Below, one piece after another: positions 1-11,280 of a DNA stretch of 64,000 bases. The notes below the pieces were generated by a model, which saw nothing but the letters and a program-made list of their open reading frames with translations, was not told where the DNA came from and ran no database searches. A program made the position numbers and the translations under genes. This stretch comes from Rhabditoides inermis (lineage: Eukaryota; Nematoda; Chromadorea; Rhabditida; Rhabditidae): contig CAWZYM010000129.1 of assembly GCA_963966185.1 (NCBI GenBank), positions 1,065,001-1,129,000 of the forward strand, written 5' to 3'. The first letter of the stretch is position 1; the number at the start of each line of letters is the position of its first letter.

Positions 1-200
1 CTTTTAATAAATTATCGATAAAGTATACTTTTTTTACATATCGTTTGAGAGAGCAGGTTTGTGTTTATAGTTTAATGTAGAAATAATACATAGTTTTATG
101 CATGTGTTTTTGTTGAATTGAGGTGAACCCAAACAGAGCTACTTTACGCTTGTACTTTTCAGAAGAGAATAAATGTATACATATACATACATATACATTC
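1..200. repeat. Single arm of the dispersed foldback repeat family
   Basis: The segment from about 50 to 175 carries the family's landmarks in order: AGCAGGTTTGTGTT, a variant of TTTTATGCATGTG, TTTTTGTTGAATTG, and ACTTTACGCTTGTACTTTTC. The same order is found in the right arms at 11812-11920, 34020-34115, 37010-37110 and 44292-44390. Only one arm is visible, so the partner arm is either left of the window or lost. No coding region is supported here. Confidence 0.7.
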
Positions 201-238
201 CAACAGAGAGTTGCCGAAAACCGTCATCCTATCAATGA

Positions 239-2259
239 TCAGTTCTTGAACAGGGGGTTCGAGGGAAGCACGTGGTATTGGGCGTCAGGAAAGTCGTGGT
301 GCTGGAAGTTTGGAGGCAGGACGCCGTGCAAGATGAACACGTCGCCCTTGAGAGTCACATACGCGGGCACGTACTGAAACCGAGATGGCACCGGCTCGCG
401 CCACCTCAAACTCACCATCATATTCTGCAGCGCCGAATCCTTCCAGAGCTTGAACTCGGATCGGGCCGCATCGTAGTGCACCGGCTGGCAGTTCTTGTCG
501 ATCACGATCGATATGCGGGTGAGGCCGATGTTCTCGCGCAGCGGCGGCCCGTCCACTCTCTCAAACACGCACACTCAATCAGTTGCTCATCATCCAGTTC
601 TCACCGATGTGATATTGGTGCCTGGCTGGGGAGCGTCGTCAAAGTGCAGCGTCACAATCTTCTCCCCGGGCCGCTCCGGGTTCGCTAAGCTGCAATCTCG
701 GTTTGTTTATGAGAACACGCGCGCACCGCACTGACCAGGTGCCGCCCTGTCCCTTGTCAACGACGTTGCGCAGCCTGGCTGTCAGCTCGGTGTCACTCAT
801 GTGCACCGCCGTCGTCTTGCGGTTTTCCATCGGCGTCGGATTCTAAATAATGGACACAGTCACACGCGCCGCATGTCCCCGACACTCACATAGGTTCTGT
901 TGTGTTTTCTCGCGGCGCGCATCCTGGCCTGCTCGCGCAGCTCGGCTGCGTGTTCGTGGAGCGCCTCGAGCCGCGCGCCGTCCTTGTTCACCGACCGGGT
1001 GACGGTGCCGTCGCCTCGCACGTACCCGGTGCTGCCGGCCGCGTGGCGCTCGCCCGCCTTGCTGGCCGGCGCGTTGAAGTGTCCGTCGAGCCGCCCGCTC
1101 TGCCGCAGCCGATCGATATCGGTCTGCATCGCCAGCAGACCGTGCATGCGTCCGTCTGGGCGCGCTCACTGTGTGTCTGTGCGAGTCGCACTCACCGTCT
1201 TTCGCCTGTCCCGCTTCCACCGCGTCCTGCATCTTGCGCGTCAGTGCCGCGTCAAAGTTGGCGCGCTCCATATCATTCGATAGCTGCGCTCGCTCCGCGT
1301 TGATTTTCTCCTGCGCGCTCTGCAGGCAAAAACAAATATTCGAAGACGTTGTCGTTGTGAGATGCACTCACGTATATAATGAGTTCGCTGGCGGTTTTGA
1401 CCTGGGCGCACGATGCGAGGTAGAACGCGAGTCCAGAAGCGAGCTGTGCAAGCTCGAGCAGTGACACCTTCTCGCCTCGATCACACTTAAAGGAACAGTG
1501 GTGACTTAATTCTCCAACTAGCTCTCTTGAACGCGCATTGCCACTCTTGCAAAACATTTGCCGTAGACAGGACTCGAACCGGCGAGGTCTGTGCCACTAC
1601 GGCGCACACACGCATTGAGCCACATAGTAAGTGAACGAGCTTCTTTCGTCTGGGATTATGTGTTCTATCGCCAGTTCTGCAGTATTGAAGAGTTCAACGG
1701 AATGAAAGTCGTGGCGGGACCAATTTTAAATTTGAAAAAAATGTTGCAACAGCGAGTTGCAACATTTGAAAGCAACGGACAATCGTTGTTTTTTTTTCTC
1801 ACAAATCGATTGAGATTTGGGTTAATATGATTCTTTCGATCATTCCGAGTCAAAAATAAGTCGCCAGTGTACCTTTAAATAGTAGATTGATATCTCTATG
1901 AGCGCAGTTCTTTGAAACCTACCTTGATGAGAAACACGGCTACAGAGACACCATTGCTGGTCGCAGACAGAGCGAGGTTGCCGAAGATGGCAGCGTTGAC
2001 GAAAACGCGCGCAGTCTGCGTTAGAGCGACGCCGCGAGCCGCGTACTAAAAGCCACATCACGACTGAGAAGACGCGACTCACATTCGCCGCAGCAATGGC
2101 TCCGAACGACGCCGCACTGCCGACGATCGAGAGCCAGTCGAAGAAGTTGTTGAGATTCGTTGGCAGGATCGACTCGTTGTGTAGCGCGCGGTCGGTGAGT
2201 CGGTAGGCGCTCCGACCCACGCCCCAACCCCCGCAAACGATAGCTGCAGCACGTGTAAG
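239..2259 (-). CDS. DUF4781-like membrane-associated protein, 5' end not found
   Basis: Eight exons join in a single frame: 2083-2259, 1923-2045, 1372-1485, 1196-1319, 890-1155, 736-842, 605-689 and 239-559, with the stop at the low end. They give about 438 residues. The amino-terminal part has small hydrophobic segments (a GGWGVGRSAYRL stretch, WLSIVGSAASFGAIAAAN, and FGNLALSATSNGVSVAVFLI). It continues with GEKVSLLELAQLASGLAFYL and QVKTASELI, a pattern I associate with the DUF4781 family of insects and nematodes. A charged, Gln/Glu/Arg-rich probable coiled coil follows, then a conserved-looking carboxyl domain ending in LPSNPLFKN. The biochemical role of the family is not known to me. Splice phases agree at every junction. 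No ATG precedes the first exon in a usable frame, and the next 2 kb upstream is repeat-rich, so 5' exons are missing or distant. The acceptor of exon 1372-1485 lies in the end of an inserted transposon. Family assignment is moderate; the exon chain is strong. Confidence 0.8.
1487..1878 (-). mobile_element. TTAA-flanked MITE with internal tRNA-like module (copy 1)
   Basis: The left end reads TTAA then AGGAACAGTGGTGACTT. The right end, reverse complemented, reads TTTAAAGGTACACTGGCGACTT, so the element has imperfect inverted ends of about 20 bases flanked by TTAA on both sides. TTAA target duplication suggests a piggyBac-type non-autonomous element, although the AGG...CCT termini are not the canonical ones. 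The minus strand from 1626 to 1560 has a box A-like TGTGGCTCAATGCG and a box B-like CCGGTTCGAGTCC, as in a tRNA-derived sequence. A second copy lies at 10226-10585. This copy fills almost all of the intron between the 1923-2045 and 1372-1485 exons of the DUF4781-like gene. Confidence 0.75.
1560..1626 (-). other. tRNA-like module inside the TTAA element
   Basis: On the minus strand a box A-like and a box B-like block (GGTTCGAGTCC) have roughly tRNA spacing. A complete cloverleaf with a seven-base acceptor stem could not be drawn, so this is a tRNA-derived module or pseudogene, not a confident functional tRNA. Confidence 0.5.
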
Positions 2260-2705
2260 CTGAGGCAATATTAAAATCGCACACCTTTCGGATGATTTTA
2301 AAGAAGAACTCCGGGGAAAATATGAATGCCGGTCAATAGGGGCAAAATGATACTTAGGAACAGGATTCTGGCAATGGAAATTCTGAGAGGCTTCAGAAAA
2401 GTTACGTTTTTGAGATATTTATTACGATTTCTTTGTCCAAATAGCCTAATTGGACGAGGGCGGAGCCTCACTCCGCTGCCCACCGCTGCCGTACTCGCGG
2501 TTTCCCGCCAAAGTGAGTGTAGGGGTATTGACTGTCTGGTGAGATCAGAAGGTGGCAAGAAGACGTGACCTTTTGAGAGAGACGCGGCGCGGCGCAGCCG
2601 CAAATCGAGATAGTGATAGGTGGTAGTGAGAGACTGTCTGGTAAGATCGGAAGGTGGCGAGAAGACGTGACCTTTTTGAAACGCGTAACAGAGTAGCAGA
2701 GTAGA

Positions 2706-2787
<82 letters not shown>

Positions 2788-2997
2788 TAATTGAAGAAAG
2801 AGAGAGAGAGAGAAACTCCCTCCCTCGATACAGAAGCATTTTAATCAAGCGCGGGTGAACCGCGGGGGTACTTATAGTGGCGATATTAGTGATAGTTTTA
2901 ATGAGTTTCAGAATACGAGTCGGCTATCAACAAACATGTGCGCAAGGAGGACTGGTTCATGTGGGTGTCGATGGCAAAGGTGGGGAGGAGTATAAAC

Positions 2998-3062
<65 letters not shown>

Positions 3063-4640
3063 CTGCACCGGGTGCCGGGTCGCTGCAAAGACGACGGTCA
3101 AAGATGCGCCTTCTAGAGCAAAGAGAGAGAGAGAGAGAGAGAAGCGGAGAAACGGAAAATGTAGTTTAGTTATGACATAGTTATCACTCATATACCGATA
3201 GTCTTCGGCTGCATCTCGGAGCGCCTTCTATGAGCATAGGTAAGATAATATCAGTCAAGAATCAAAAATTATCAACCAGCTACTGTTAGACATTGACACT
3301 GTTCAAACATTTGTTAATACTGTAATTCAAAATTAAGGAAATACAATAAAGAGCACTCATTTTTGGAAGGCTCTGACAACAGCACTTTTAGCACATCTCC
3401 TAATAGCACTTCCAGAGCACATATCAAGTCAATCTATATATCAATCGATAGATAATTTTCTCCTCTATTTTATACCTATATTTCTAGCGGGTCGGGGGGA
3501 GGCTCGAACATATCCAACAACACACGTTATAATATGCATTCCATGTGGGCATATCGAGAGTCACCGAGAACCCAAAAGTGTTGCGGCAAGTTCGTTTGTT
3601 TAGTGGAACTAAAATAATATTGTGCGTAGAACTAGAACAGCTCCGATAAGCCCCAATATAATGAGGAATGGAATAGAAATTTCTCCTGTAATTTCCGGTT
3701 CTGGTTTCCGGTCCTATTCATCCCATCCCACCCACCTAGCAGTATCAATCTCGCAACTCGCAACAATGCCAATCTTCATTGGCTTAAACACACAAGCCCC
3801 ATGATCTCTCGTCCCCTCGATCGGGGTCGGGGAGGGCGTATGATGTCGCAAGCCCACGCCTGCACCTAGGGTAGCGGCCGACGGAACGAGCGTCAGCTGG
3901 AGAGAGGGGGTGGGTGAGAGAAAGGGAGAGAGAGAGAGAAGGGGAGAGACTGGATGACACTTCTCTAGAACACAACGCTATGAACATTTCAAAAACAAAT
4001 ACAATGTTGTAATCGAGTAGTCGCAACAGCGAGAGACGGAGGGACAAAAAGGCAGGTAAATCGTGCAAACGTCTGTCTTCCCGAGTGATAGTGGGGACAA
4101 TGCGAAAGTGTTAGTAAAAACCCAGTTTTTTTCATTCGAGAACGCTCAGTTCTAATTGGCCGCGTTAGACGGGGAAGCAAAGCAGGGAGAGAGTGAGCCG
4201 ATTAGTGTGTGTGTATGTGTGTGTGTGTGAAATGCCTCACGCCCACCTGATTGGTCGGAGCAGCGGCGGAGCAGTTTTTCTATACAATACTCTCTCTCTC
4301 TCTCTTTTCCGTCAATCGAATCGATGTTCCGTATTTCTACTACTCCCTGATGAGAATTATTCGAGCTCGTAGCTGATTATTTTACTTTATCCTTATGTGT
4401 TTGCATCCTGTTTGTCCGCCATTTCGTTACGTTATCTATATGTTTCACTGCAACCAAATAAAAGTTTCAATACACTATAGTTACGCATTGTGTGCTCCCT
4501 CTTAATCGCGCGTCCCTCCATGACCAGGGACCACGGGAAGAATAATATGTAGTAGTTCACATACATATGTATTCGTAGAAGCTTCTGGAAAGTTCCAAAA
4601 AAGTTGATTACGACAACAGGCAACTCGAGAGTAACAGAAA
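2260..4640. repeat. Gene-poor stretch: short direct duplication and microsatellites
   Basis: No convincing exon was found. A sequence of about 55 bases (GACTGTCTGG...AAGACGTGACC) occurs at about 2529-2586 and again, slightly changed, at 2632-2686. A perfect (TA)n tract of about 40 units follows at 2706-2787, and a (GA)n tract of about 28 units lies at 2999-3055. From 3060 to 4640 only short GA/CT and GT tracts and AT-rich unique sequence are seen. Confidence 0.7.
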
Positions 4641-4658
4641 AACAGTAAAAAACGGCTT

Positions 4659-7600
4659 AGCAGGAGCAGGCCGAGCAGGAGCAGGCGGAGAAGGAGCAGG
4701 CGGAGCAGGAGCAGGCAGAGAAGGAGCAGGCGGAGCAGGAGCAGGCAGAGAAGGAGCAGGCCGAGCAGGAGCAGGCAGAGAAGGAGGAGGCAGAGAAGGA
4801 GCAGGCAGAGAAGGAGCAGGCAGAGAAGGAGCAGGCAGAGAAGGAGCAGGCAGAGAAGGAGCAGGCAGAGAAGGAGCAGGCAGAGAAGGAGCAGGCGGAG
4901 AAGGAGCAGGCGGAGCAGGAGCAGGCAGAGAAGGAGCAGGCGGAGCAGGAGCAGGCAGAGAAGGAGCAGGCCGAGCAGGAGCAGGCAGAGAAGGAGGAGG
5001 CAGAGAAGGAGCAGGCAGAGAAGGAGCAGGCGGAGCAGGAGCAGGCAGAGAAGGAGCAGGCGGAGCAGGAGCAGGCAGAGAAGGAGCAGGCCGAGCAGGA
5101 GCAGGCAGAGAAGGAGGAGGCAGAGAAGGAGCAGGCAGAGAAGGAGGAGGCCGAGCAGGAGCAGGCAGAGAAGGAGCAGGCGGAGAAGGAGCAGGCGGAG
5201 CAGGAGCAGGCAGAGAAGGAGCAGGCGGAGCAGGAGCAGGCAGAGAAGGAGCAGGCGGAGAAGGAGGAGGCCGAGCAGGAGCAGGCAGAGAAGGAGCAGG
5301 CGGAGAAGGAGGAGGCCGATCAGGAGCAGGCAGAGAAGGAGCAGGCCGAGCAGGAGCAGGCAGAGAAGGAGGAGGCAGAGCAGGAGCAGGCAGAGAAGGA
5401 GCAGGCGGAGAAGGAGGAGGCAGAGAAGGAGCAGGCGGAGAAGGAGCAGGCAGAGAAGGAGCAGGCCGAGCAGGAGCAGGCAGAGAAGGAGGAGGCAGAG
5501 CAGGAGCAGGCAGAGAAGGAGCAGGCCGAGCAGGAGCAGGCAGAGAAGGAGGAGGCAGAGCAGGAGCAGGCAGAGAAGGAGCAGGCCGAGCAGGAGCAGG
5601 CAGAGAAGGAGGAGGCAGAGCAGGAGCAGGCAGAGAAGGAGCAGGCGGAGAAGGAGCAGGCAGAGAAGGAGCAGGCCGATCAGGAGCAGGCAGAGAAGGA
5701 GCAGGCAGAGAAGGAGCAGGCCGAGCAGGAGCAGGCAGAGAAGGAGGAGGCGGAGCAGGAGCAGGCAGAGAAGGAGCAGGCCGAGCAGGAGCAGGCAGAG
5801 AAGGAGCAGGCGGAGAAGGAGCAGGCAGAGAAGGAGCAGGCAGAGAAGGAGCAGGCGGAGAAGGAGCAGGCGGAGAAGGAGGAGGCCGATCAGGAGCAGG
5901 CAGAGAAGGAGCAGGCGGAGAAGGAGCAGGCAGAGAAGGAGCAGGCCGATCAGGAGCAGGCAGAGAAGGAGCAGGCGGAGAAGGAGGAGGCCGATCAGGA
6001 GCAGGCAGAGAAGGAGCAGGCAGAGCAGGAGCAGGCAGAGAAGGAGCAGGCCGAGCAGGAGCAGGCAGAGAAGGAGCAGGCGGAGAAGGAGCAGGCAGAG
6101 AAGGAGCAGGCAGAGAAGGAGCAGGCGGAGAAGGAGGAGGCCGATCAGGAGCAGGCAGAGAAGGAGCAGGCCGAGCAGGAGCAGGCAGAGAAGGAGCAGG
6201 CGGAGAAGGAGGAGGCCGATCAGGAGCAGGCAGAGAAGGAGCAGGCCGAGCAGGAGCAGGCAGAGAAGGAGCAGGCGGAGAAGGAGGAGGCCGATCAGGA
6301 GCAGGCAGAGAAGGAGCAGGCAGAGCAGGAGCAGGCAGAGAAGGAGCAGGCCGAGCAGGAGCAGGCAGAGAAGGAGCAGGCGGAGAAGGAGCAGGCAGAG
6401 AAGGAGCAGGCAGAGAAGGAGCAGGCAGAGAAGGAGCAGGCAGAGAAGGAGCAGGCAGAGAAGGAGCAGGCGGAGAAGGAGGAGGCCGATCAGGAGCAGG
6501 CAGAGAAGGAGCAGGCAGAGCAGGAGCAGGCAGAGAAGGAGCAGGCGGAGAAGGAGGAGGCCGATCAGGAGCAGGCAGAGAAGGAGCAGGCGGAGAAGGA
6601 GCAGGCAGAGAAGGAGCAGGCAGAGAAGGAGCAGGCAGAGAAGGAGCAGGCGGAGAAGGAGCAGGCGGAGCAGGAGCAGGCAGAGAAGGAGCAGGCGGAG
6701 CAGGAGCAGGCAGAGAAGGAGCAGGCCGAGCAGGAGCAGGCAGAGAAGGAGCAGGCCGAGCAGGAGGAGGCCGATCAGGAGCAGGCAGAGAAGGAGCAGG
6801 CCGAGCAGGAGCAGGCAGAGAAGGAGCAGGCGGAGAAGGAGGAGGCCGATCAGGAGCAGGCAGAGAAGGAGCAGGCAGAGCAGGAGCAGGCAGAGAAGGA
6901 GCAGGCCGAGCAGGAGCAGGCAGAGAAGGAGCAGGCGGAGAAGGAGCAGGCAGAGAAGGAGCAGGCAGAGAAGGAGCAGGCAGAGAAGGAGCAGGCAGAG
7001 AAGGAGCAGGCAGAGCAGGAGCAGGCAGAGAAGGAGCAGGCAGAGAAGGAGCAGGCGGAGAAGGAGGAGGCCGATCAGGAGCAGGCAGAGAAGGAGCAGG
7101 CAGAGCAGGAGCAGGCAGAGAAGGAGCAGGCCGAGCAGGAGCAGGCAGAGAAGGAGCAGGCGGAGAAGGAGCAGGCAGAGAAGGAGCAGGCGGAGAAGGA
7201 GGAGGCCGATCAGGAGCAGGCAGAGAAGGAGCAGGCAGAGCAGGAGCAGGCAGAGAAGGAGCAGGCCGAGCAGGAGCAGGCAGAGAAGGAGCAGGCGGAG
7301 AAGGAGCAGGCAGAGAAGGAGCAGGCAGAGAAGGAGCAGGCAGAGAAGGAGCAGGCAGAGAAGGAGCAGGCCGAGCAGGAGCAGGCAGAGAAGGAGCAGG
7401 CGGAGAAGGAGCAGGCAGAGAAGGAGCAGGCAGAGAAGGAGCAGGCGGAGAAGGAGCAGGCCGAGCAGGAGCAGGCAGAGAAGGAGCAGGCGGAGAAGGA
7501 GCAGGCAGAGAAGGAGCAGGCAGAGAAGGAGCAGGCAGAGAAGGAGCAGGCAGAGAAGGAGCAGGCCGAGCAGGAGCAGGCGGAGAAGGAGCAGGCAGAG

Positions 7601-8919
7601 AAGGAGCAGGCAGAGAAGGAGCAGGCAGAGAAGGAGCAGGCAGAGAAGGAGCAGGCCGAGCAGGAGCAGGCAGAGAAGGAGCAGGCGGAGAAGGAGCAGG
7701 CAGAGAAGGAGCAGGCAGAGAAGGAGCAGGCGGAGAAGGAGCAGGCCGAGCAGGAGCAGGCAGAGAAGGAGCAGGCGGAGAAGGAGCAGGCAGAGAAGGA
7801 GCAGGCAGAGAAGGAGCAGGCGGAGAAGGAGCAGGCAGAGAAGGAGCAGGCAGAGAAGGAGCAGGCAGAGAAGGAGCAGGCGGAGAAGGAGGAGGCCGAT
7901 CAGGAGCAGGCAGAGAAGGAGCAGGCAGAGAAGGAGCAGGCAGAGCAGGAGCAGGCAGAGAAGGAGCAGGCAGAGAAGGAGCAGGCAGAGCAGGAGCAGG
8001 CCGAGCAGGAGCAGGCAGAGAAGGAGCAGGCAGAGAAGGAGCAGGCAGAGAAGGAGCAGGCAGAGAAGGAGCAGGCAGAGAAGGAGCAGGCAGAGAAGGA
8101 GCAGGCGGAGAAGGAGGAGGCCGATCAGGAGCAGGCAGAGAAGGAGCAGGCAGAGAAGGAGCAGGCAGAGAAGGAGCAGGCCGAGCAGGAGCAGGCAGAG
8201 CAGGAGCAGGCAGAGAAGGAGCAGGCAGAGAAGGAGCAGGCAGAGCAGGAGCAGGCCGAGCAGGAGCAGGCAGAGAAGGAGCAGGCAGAGAAGGAGCAGG
8301 CAGAGAAGGAGCAGGCAGAGAAGGAGCAGGCAGAGAAGGAGCAGGCAGAGAAGGAGCAGGCAGAGAAGGAGCAGGCAGAGAAGGAGCAGGCAGAGAAGGA
8401 GCAGGCAGAGCAGGAGCAGGCCGAGCAGGAGCAGGCAGAGAAGGAGCAGGCAGAGAAGGAGCAGGCAGAGAAGGAGCAGGCAGAGAAGGAGCAGGCAGAG
8501 AAGGAGCAGGCAGAGAAGGAGCAGGCAGAGAAGGAGCAGGCAGAGAAGGAGCAGGCCGATCAGGAGCAGGCAGAGAAGGAGCAGGCAGAGCAGGAGCAGG
8601 CAGAGAAGGAGCAGGCCGAGCAGGAGCAGGCAGAGAAGGAGCAGGCAGAGAAGGAGCAGGCAGAGAAGGAGCAGGCAGAGAAGGAGCAGGCAGAGAAGGA
8701 GCAGGCAGAGCAGGAGCAGGCCGAGCAGGAGCAGGCAGAGAAGGAGCAGGCAGAGAAGGAGCAGGCAGAGAAGGAGCAGGCAGAGAAGGAGCAGGCAGAG
8801 AAGGAGCAGGCAGAGAAGGAGCAGGCAGAGAAGGAGCAGGCAGAGAAGGAGGAGGCCGATCAGGAGCAGGCGGAGAAGGAGGAGGCCGATCAGGAGCAGG
8901 CAGAGAACCAAGTATGAGC
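4659..8919 (+). repeat. Perfectly in-register 15-bp minisatellite encoding (E-Q-A-E-K)n, about 283 units
   Basis: The array from 4662 to 8906 is built only of 15-base units of the type GAGCAGGCAGAGAAG, and register is kept for about 4,245 bases with no indel. Read on the plus strand it is one open frame of Glu-Gln-Ala-Glu-Lys variants (EQAEK, EQAEQ, EEADQ, EQADQ), closed by a TGA at 8917-8919 after AENQV. The frame opens right after TAG at 4656-4658; TTAG followed by CAG could be a 3' splice site, but its pyrimidine tract is weak and no ATG is present. Units vary at few positions: the Ala codon third base (GCA/GCG/GCC), K versus Q, E versus Q, and E versus D. If translated, each Lys lies four residues from Glu on both sides, which fits a single charged alpha-helix rather than a heptad coiled coil. 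All frames are open on both strands, because 15 is a multiple of three and units lack stops, so coding is possible but unproven. Confidence 0.9.
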
Positions 8920-9367
8920 CTTCTACCTTAAAAAGTAACCGTTTTTTTAGAGTGTTTCTGAGTTATTTACGAGTATTTTCTGATTATTTTCGACCCACAG
9001 TACATAAGTCCCAGTATATACGTATATTCTTACACATAAGTAATTATAAAGTATGGATATATCTCCCTTTCACAATTTCACTCGCCAATATTCCAATATT
9101 TCCATTATCATTATATTCTGTCCTAATTGTTAAAAGAAAGAATAGATAGAGAGATGAGAAAGGAAGACAGAGGAGAGAGAGAGAGAGAGGGAGAGAAAGG
9201 GAGAGAGAGAGAGAGTGAAAGGGAGAGTTGATTAGGTGAACGCAGCATTCTTGCGTTTTCCTTTGTACGCATCCGATTGCACCCAAGTCTGCAGCATGAA
9301 ATGATTGACACGACTGAGATGCGCACCCAATCTCGTTTCCGGAATGTGATCACACTACCCGCGCGCA
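8920..9367. other. Intergenic sequence with GA tracts
   Basis: The region is AT-rich from 8920 to 9140 and then holds several interrupted GA tracts (9144-9225). No exon was recognised. It leads into the promoter region of the secreted-protein gene starting at 9412. Confidence 0.6.
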
Positions 9368-9375
9368 TATAAATA
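9368..9375 (+). promoter_or_regulatory. TATA box of the secreted-protein gene
   Basis: TATAAATA lies 36 bases before the ATG at 9412, a plausible core promoter for a gene with a very short 5' leader. It is inferred from sequence and spacing only. Confidence 0.5.
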
Positions 9376-9411
9376 AGTAGTGGCGGCGGGCGTCAAATAT
9401 GCAAATTCGCT

Positions 9412-11280
9412 ATGAGATTCGTCGTCGTCGTTGTGCTACTCGCTAGCCAGTCGGTGATCTTGGCATGTATGCACCAAATCCGACAGTGTTGTGATGAAGG
9501 CGCCAGCCAACGAGCCAGCCAACGAGCCAGCCCCGCCCACGACTCGTCGTGAGTTCCATGTAGCTGTGCGCGGCCACAGTGGGTGGGCAAATCAGTTGCC
9601 GCCAGTTCAAGTGTTTATCCGGAATCGTTATAGCTGAATATGACAATCACAATCACAATTATATTATAGGAAGCATACAGTGGGCCAAGATCTTATGGGT
9701 TAACGCCGGGGAAAGACAGTTGGGCAGACGAGGTTAGTGGCGGAAGACGATTCTTGATCGATAATTCTCCGATACTTGATCGATATTCTTTCCATAGACC
9801 ATTAGAGTACCATTGTTGATGTGACAGCCGCCAGTAGAGAGCGCAATAGTAAGAGAGTGCGAGGCGGCTAGAAATCGATAGACATCGAGATCACGCGAAT
9901 AAACTCAAATTCGACGTTTCGCGCGCAATTTTCAAATGTGGGATGGACTCGCGGAGTGGTGGCGGAACTAAATATTCCCTGAACTGTATACACAGGATAC
10001 ACACCTCTAACGCAGCAAACGCCAACAATCAAACATCCAAATACACAGCCTTGATTGAAATGATTGCAGCGTGTGGATCGTGCACGAAAGAGTCTCTTCC
10101 GATCTTCGACGCCACCCAGTACCAGGGTACTAAAACACTATTTAGCCCCACGGATGTGATAATGGTGAGTATATTCCTCCTCCTCCTCCCCCACCTCCTC
10201 CTCCACTCACAATAATCACAACACTTTAAGGCACACTGGCGACTTGTTTCTGCCACAACCTGCCACAACTTCTCATTTTCACACGAACAAAACGTTTGGC
10301 GGTGACAGGAATCGAACCCGCGAAGATTAGGGCCATAACGCAGCGCACATCCACTGAGCCATGAAGCAAGTGGCAAGAGGTTGTTCATCTGCGCTTATGT
10401 CTCCGAACTCAGTTTTTGCAGTGAAGCGTTGGCGGGAAATTCGAATTTTGAGCTGCATTCTTGGCAGTGGCAGAATCGAAAGTAACGCAAAATCGTTGTT
10501 TTTTTCGCAAAACTGCTAATGTGTTAGGTTAATATGATTTATAATAATGCTCCGAGTCGAAAATAAGTCGCCACTGTTCCTTTAAACAGGCTCCGACGAG
10601 GCTAGAACATATCATATTATTCACCCCCTAGTCGCATTTGATCTACCCTCCAGTCGTGAGGAGACCCAAACGCACGCATTCAAACGATAATATTGATTCT
10701 GTTCTCGTAAGTACTGATGGGTATATGGCCAATGAAGAGTTAAGAAGGGTGACAGACTCGGGCTGAGCGGCCTCCGCGGCTTTTCCGCGGTTCGCCTTCT
10801 GCACAACAGTCATTGTGTTATCGAAAAGAGCGTGTATCGTGTTTTCAGTCGACAGCGGACGGGTGCTTGAAGCGCACGTTCACATGCGACGTCCCCCCCC
10901 GCTTCTAACCGATTCGGGCTCTCCTTTGTGAGTCGCCTCCCCCGCTCATTCACATTCTCTTCTCTTGCAGAAGGTCGGTCTAGTAGACGAAAACGATGAA
11001 ACATCGCACGTGTGGTCTGACGTACCGCCGAAGGTTCGTTCTTTCGTTCTTCGTGTTTCATCACTTTTGAACACAAAGACTTACCGGCGGATGCAGAAAC
11101 TCAGTTTGGAGTTTGGAGGCGACTTTAGAAATATCACGATCTTTTCCACAGGGGCCCGTCTCGGCGGATGTGGTGTGCGACTCGACTGGACGCTGGTCGG
11201 ATCCCGAGGCCGGAAATTGGCCAGGAACCAACACCGAAACCATCTATCCCACCATAGTCGTCTGCCAGAAGTTCTTTTGA
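9412..11280 (+). CDS. Small secreted cysteine-containing protein, four exons
   Basis: Exons 9412-9548, 9996-10164, 10971-11033 and 11152-11280 join with matching phases (2, 0, 0) into about 165 residues. The start MRFVVVVVLLASQSVILA is a clear signal peptide and is followed by CMHQIRQCCDEG. The mature part contains AACGSCTKES and ends with a block of the type VVCDSTGRWSDPE...IVVCQKFF. Each donor is GTGAGT-like or GTTCGT, and acceptors are TATACACAG, TCTCTTGCAG and CTTTTCCACAG. The Cys pattern is reminiscent of nematode secreted C6/CC-type domains, but I do not recognise the family and assign no function. The second intron is about 800 bases because it contains a TTAA-flanked MITE (10226-10585). 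An alternative is that exon 1 continues to the in-frame stop just past the donor, giving a 45-residue peptide; the phase-matched downstream exons with Cys and a stop make the spliced model better. Confidence 0.8.
10226..10585 (-). mobile_element. TTAA-flanked MITE with internal tRNA-like module (copy 2)
   Basis: Left end TTAA-GGCACACTGGCGACTT and right end (reverse complement) TTAA-AGGAACAGTGGCGACTT form inverted termini flanked by TTAA. The minus strand at about 10365-10295 has GGCTCAGTGGATG and GGGTTCGATTCC, matching box A and box B. It shares the tRNA-like module, the termini and a subterminal stretch (TTAATATGATT) with copy 1 at 1487-1878. It lies in the second intron of the secreted-protein gene. 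Confidence 0.78.

Noticed and set aside
2468..2848. Minus-strand frame rich in Tyr-Ile repeats
   Set aside because: It is a translation of the (TA)n tract and neighbouring GA tract, with no splice or domain support.
4502..8911. Long minus-strand open frame of Leu/Cys repeats through the minisatellite
   Set aside because: It is open only because every 15-base unit lacks stops in all frames. It starts with TTG, not ATG, and the product would be almost pure leucine.
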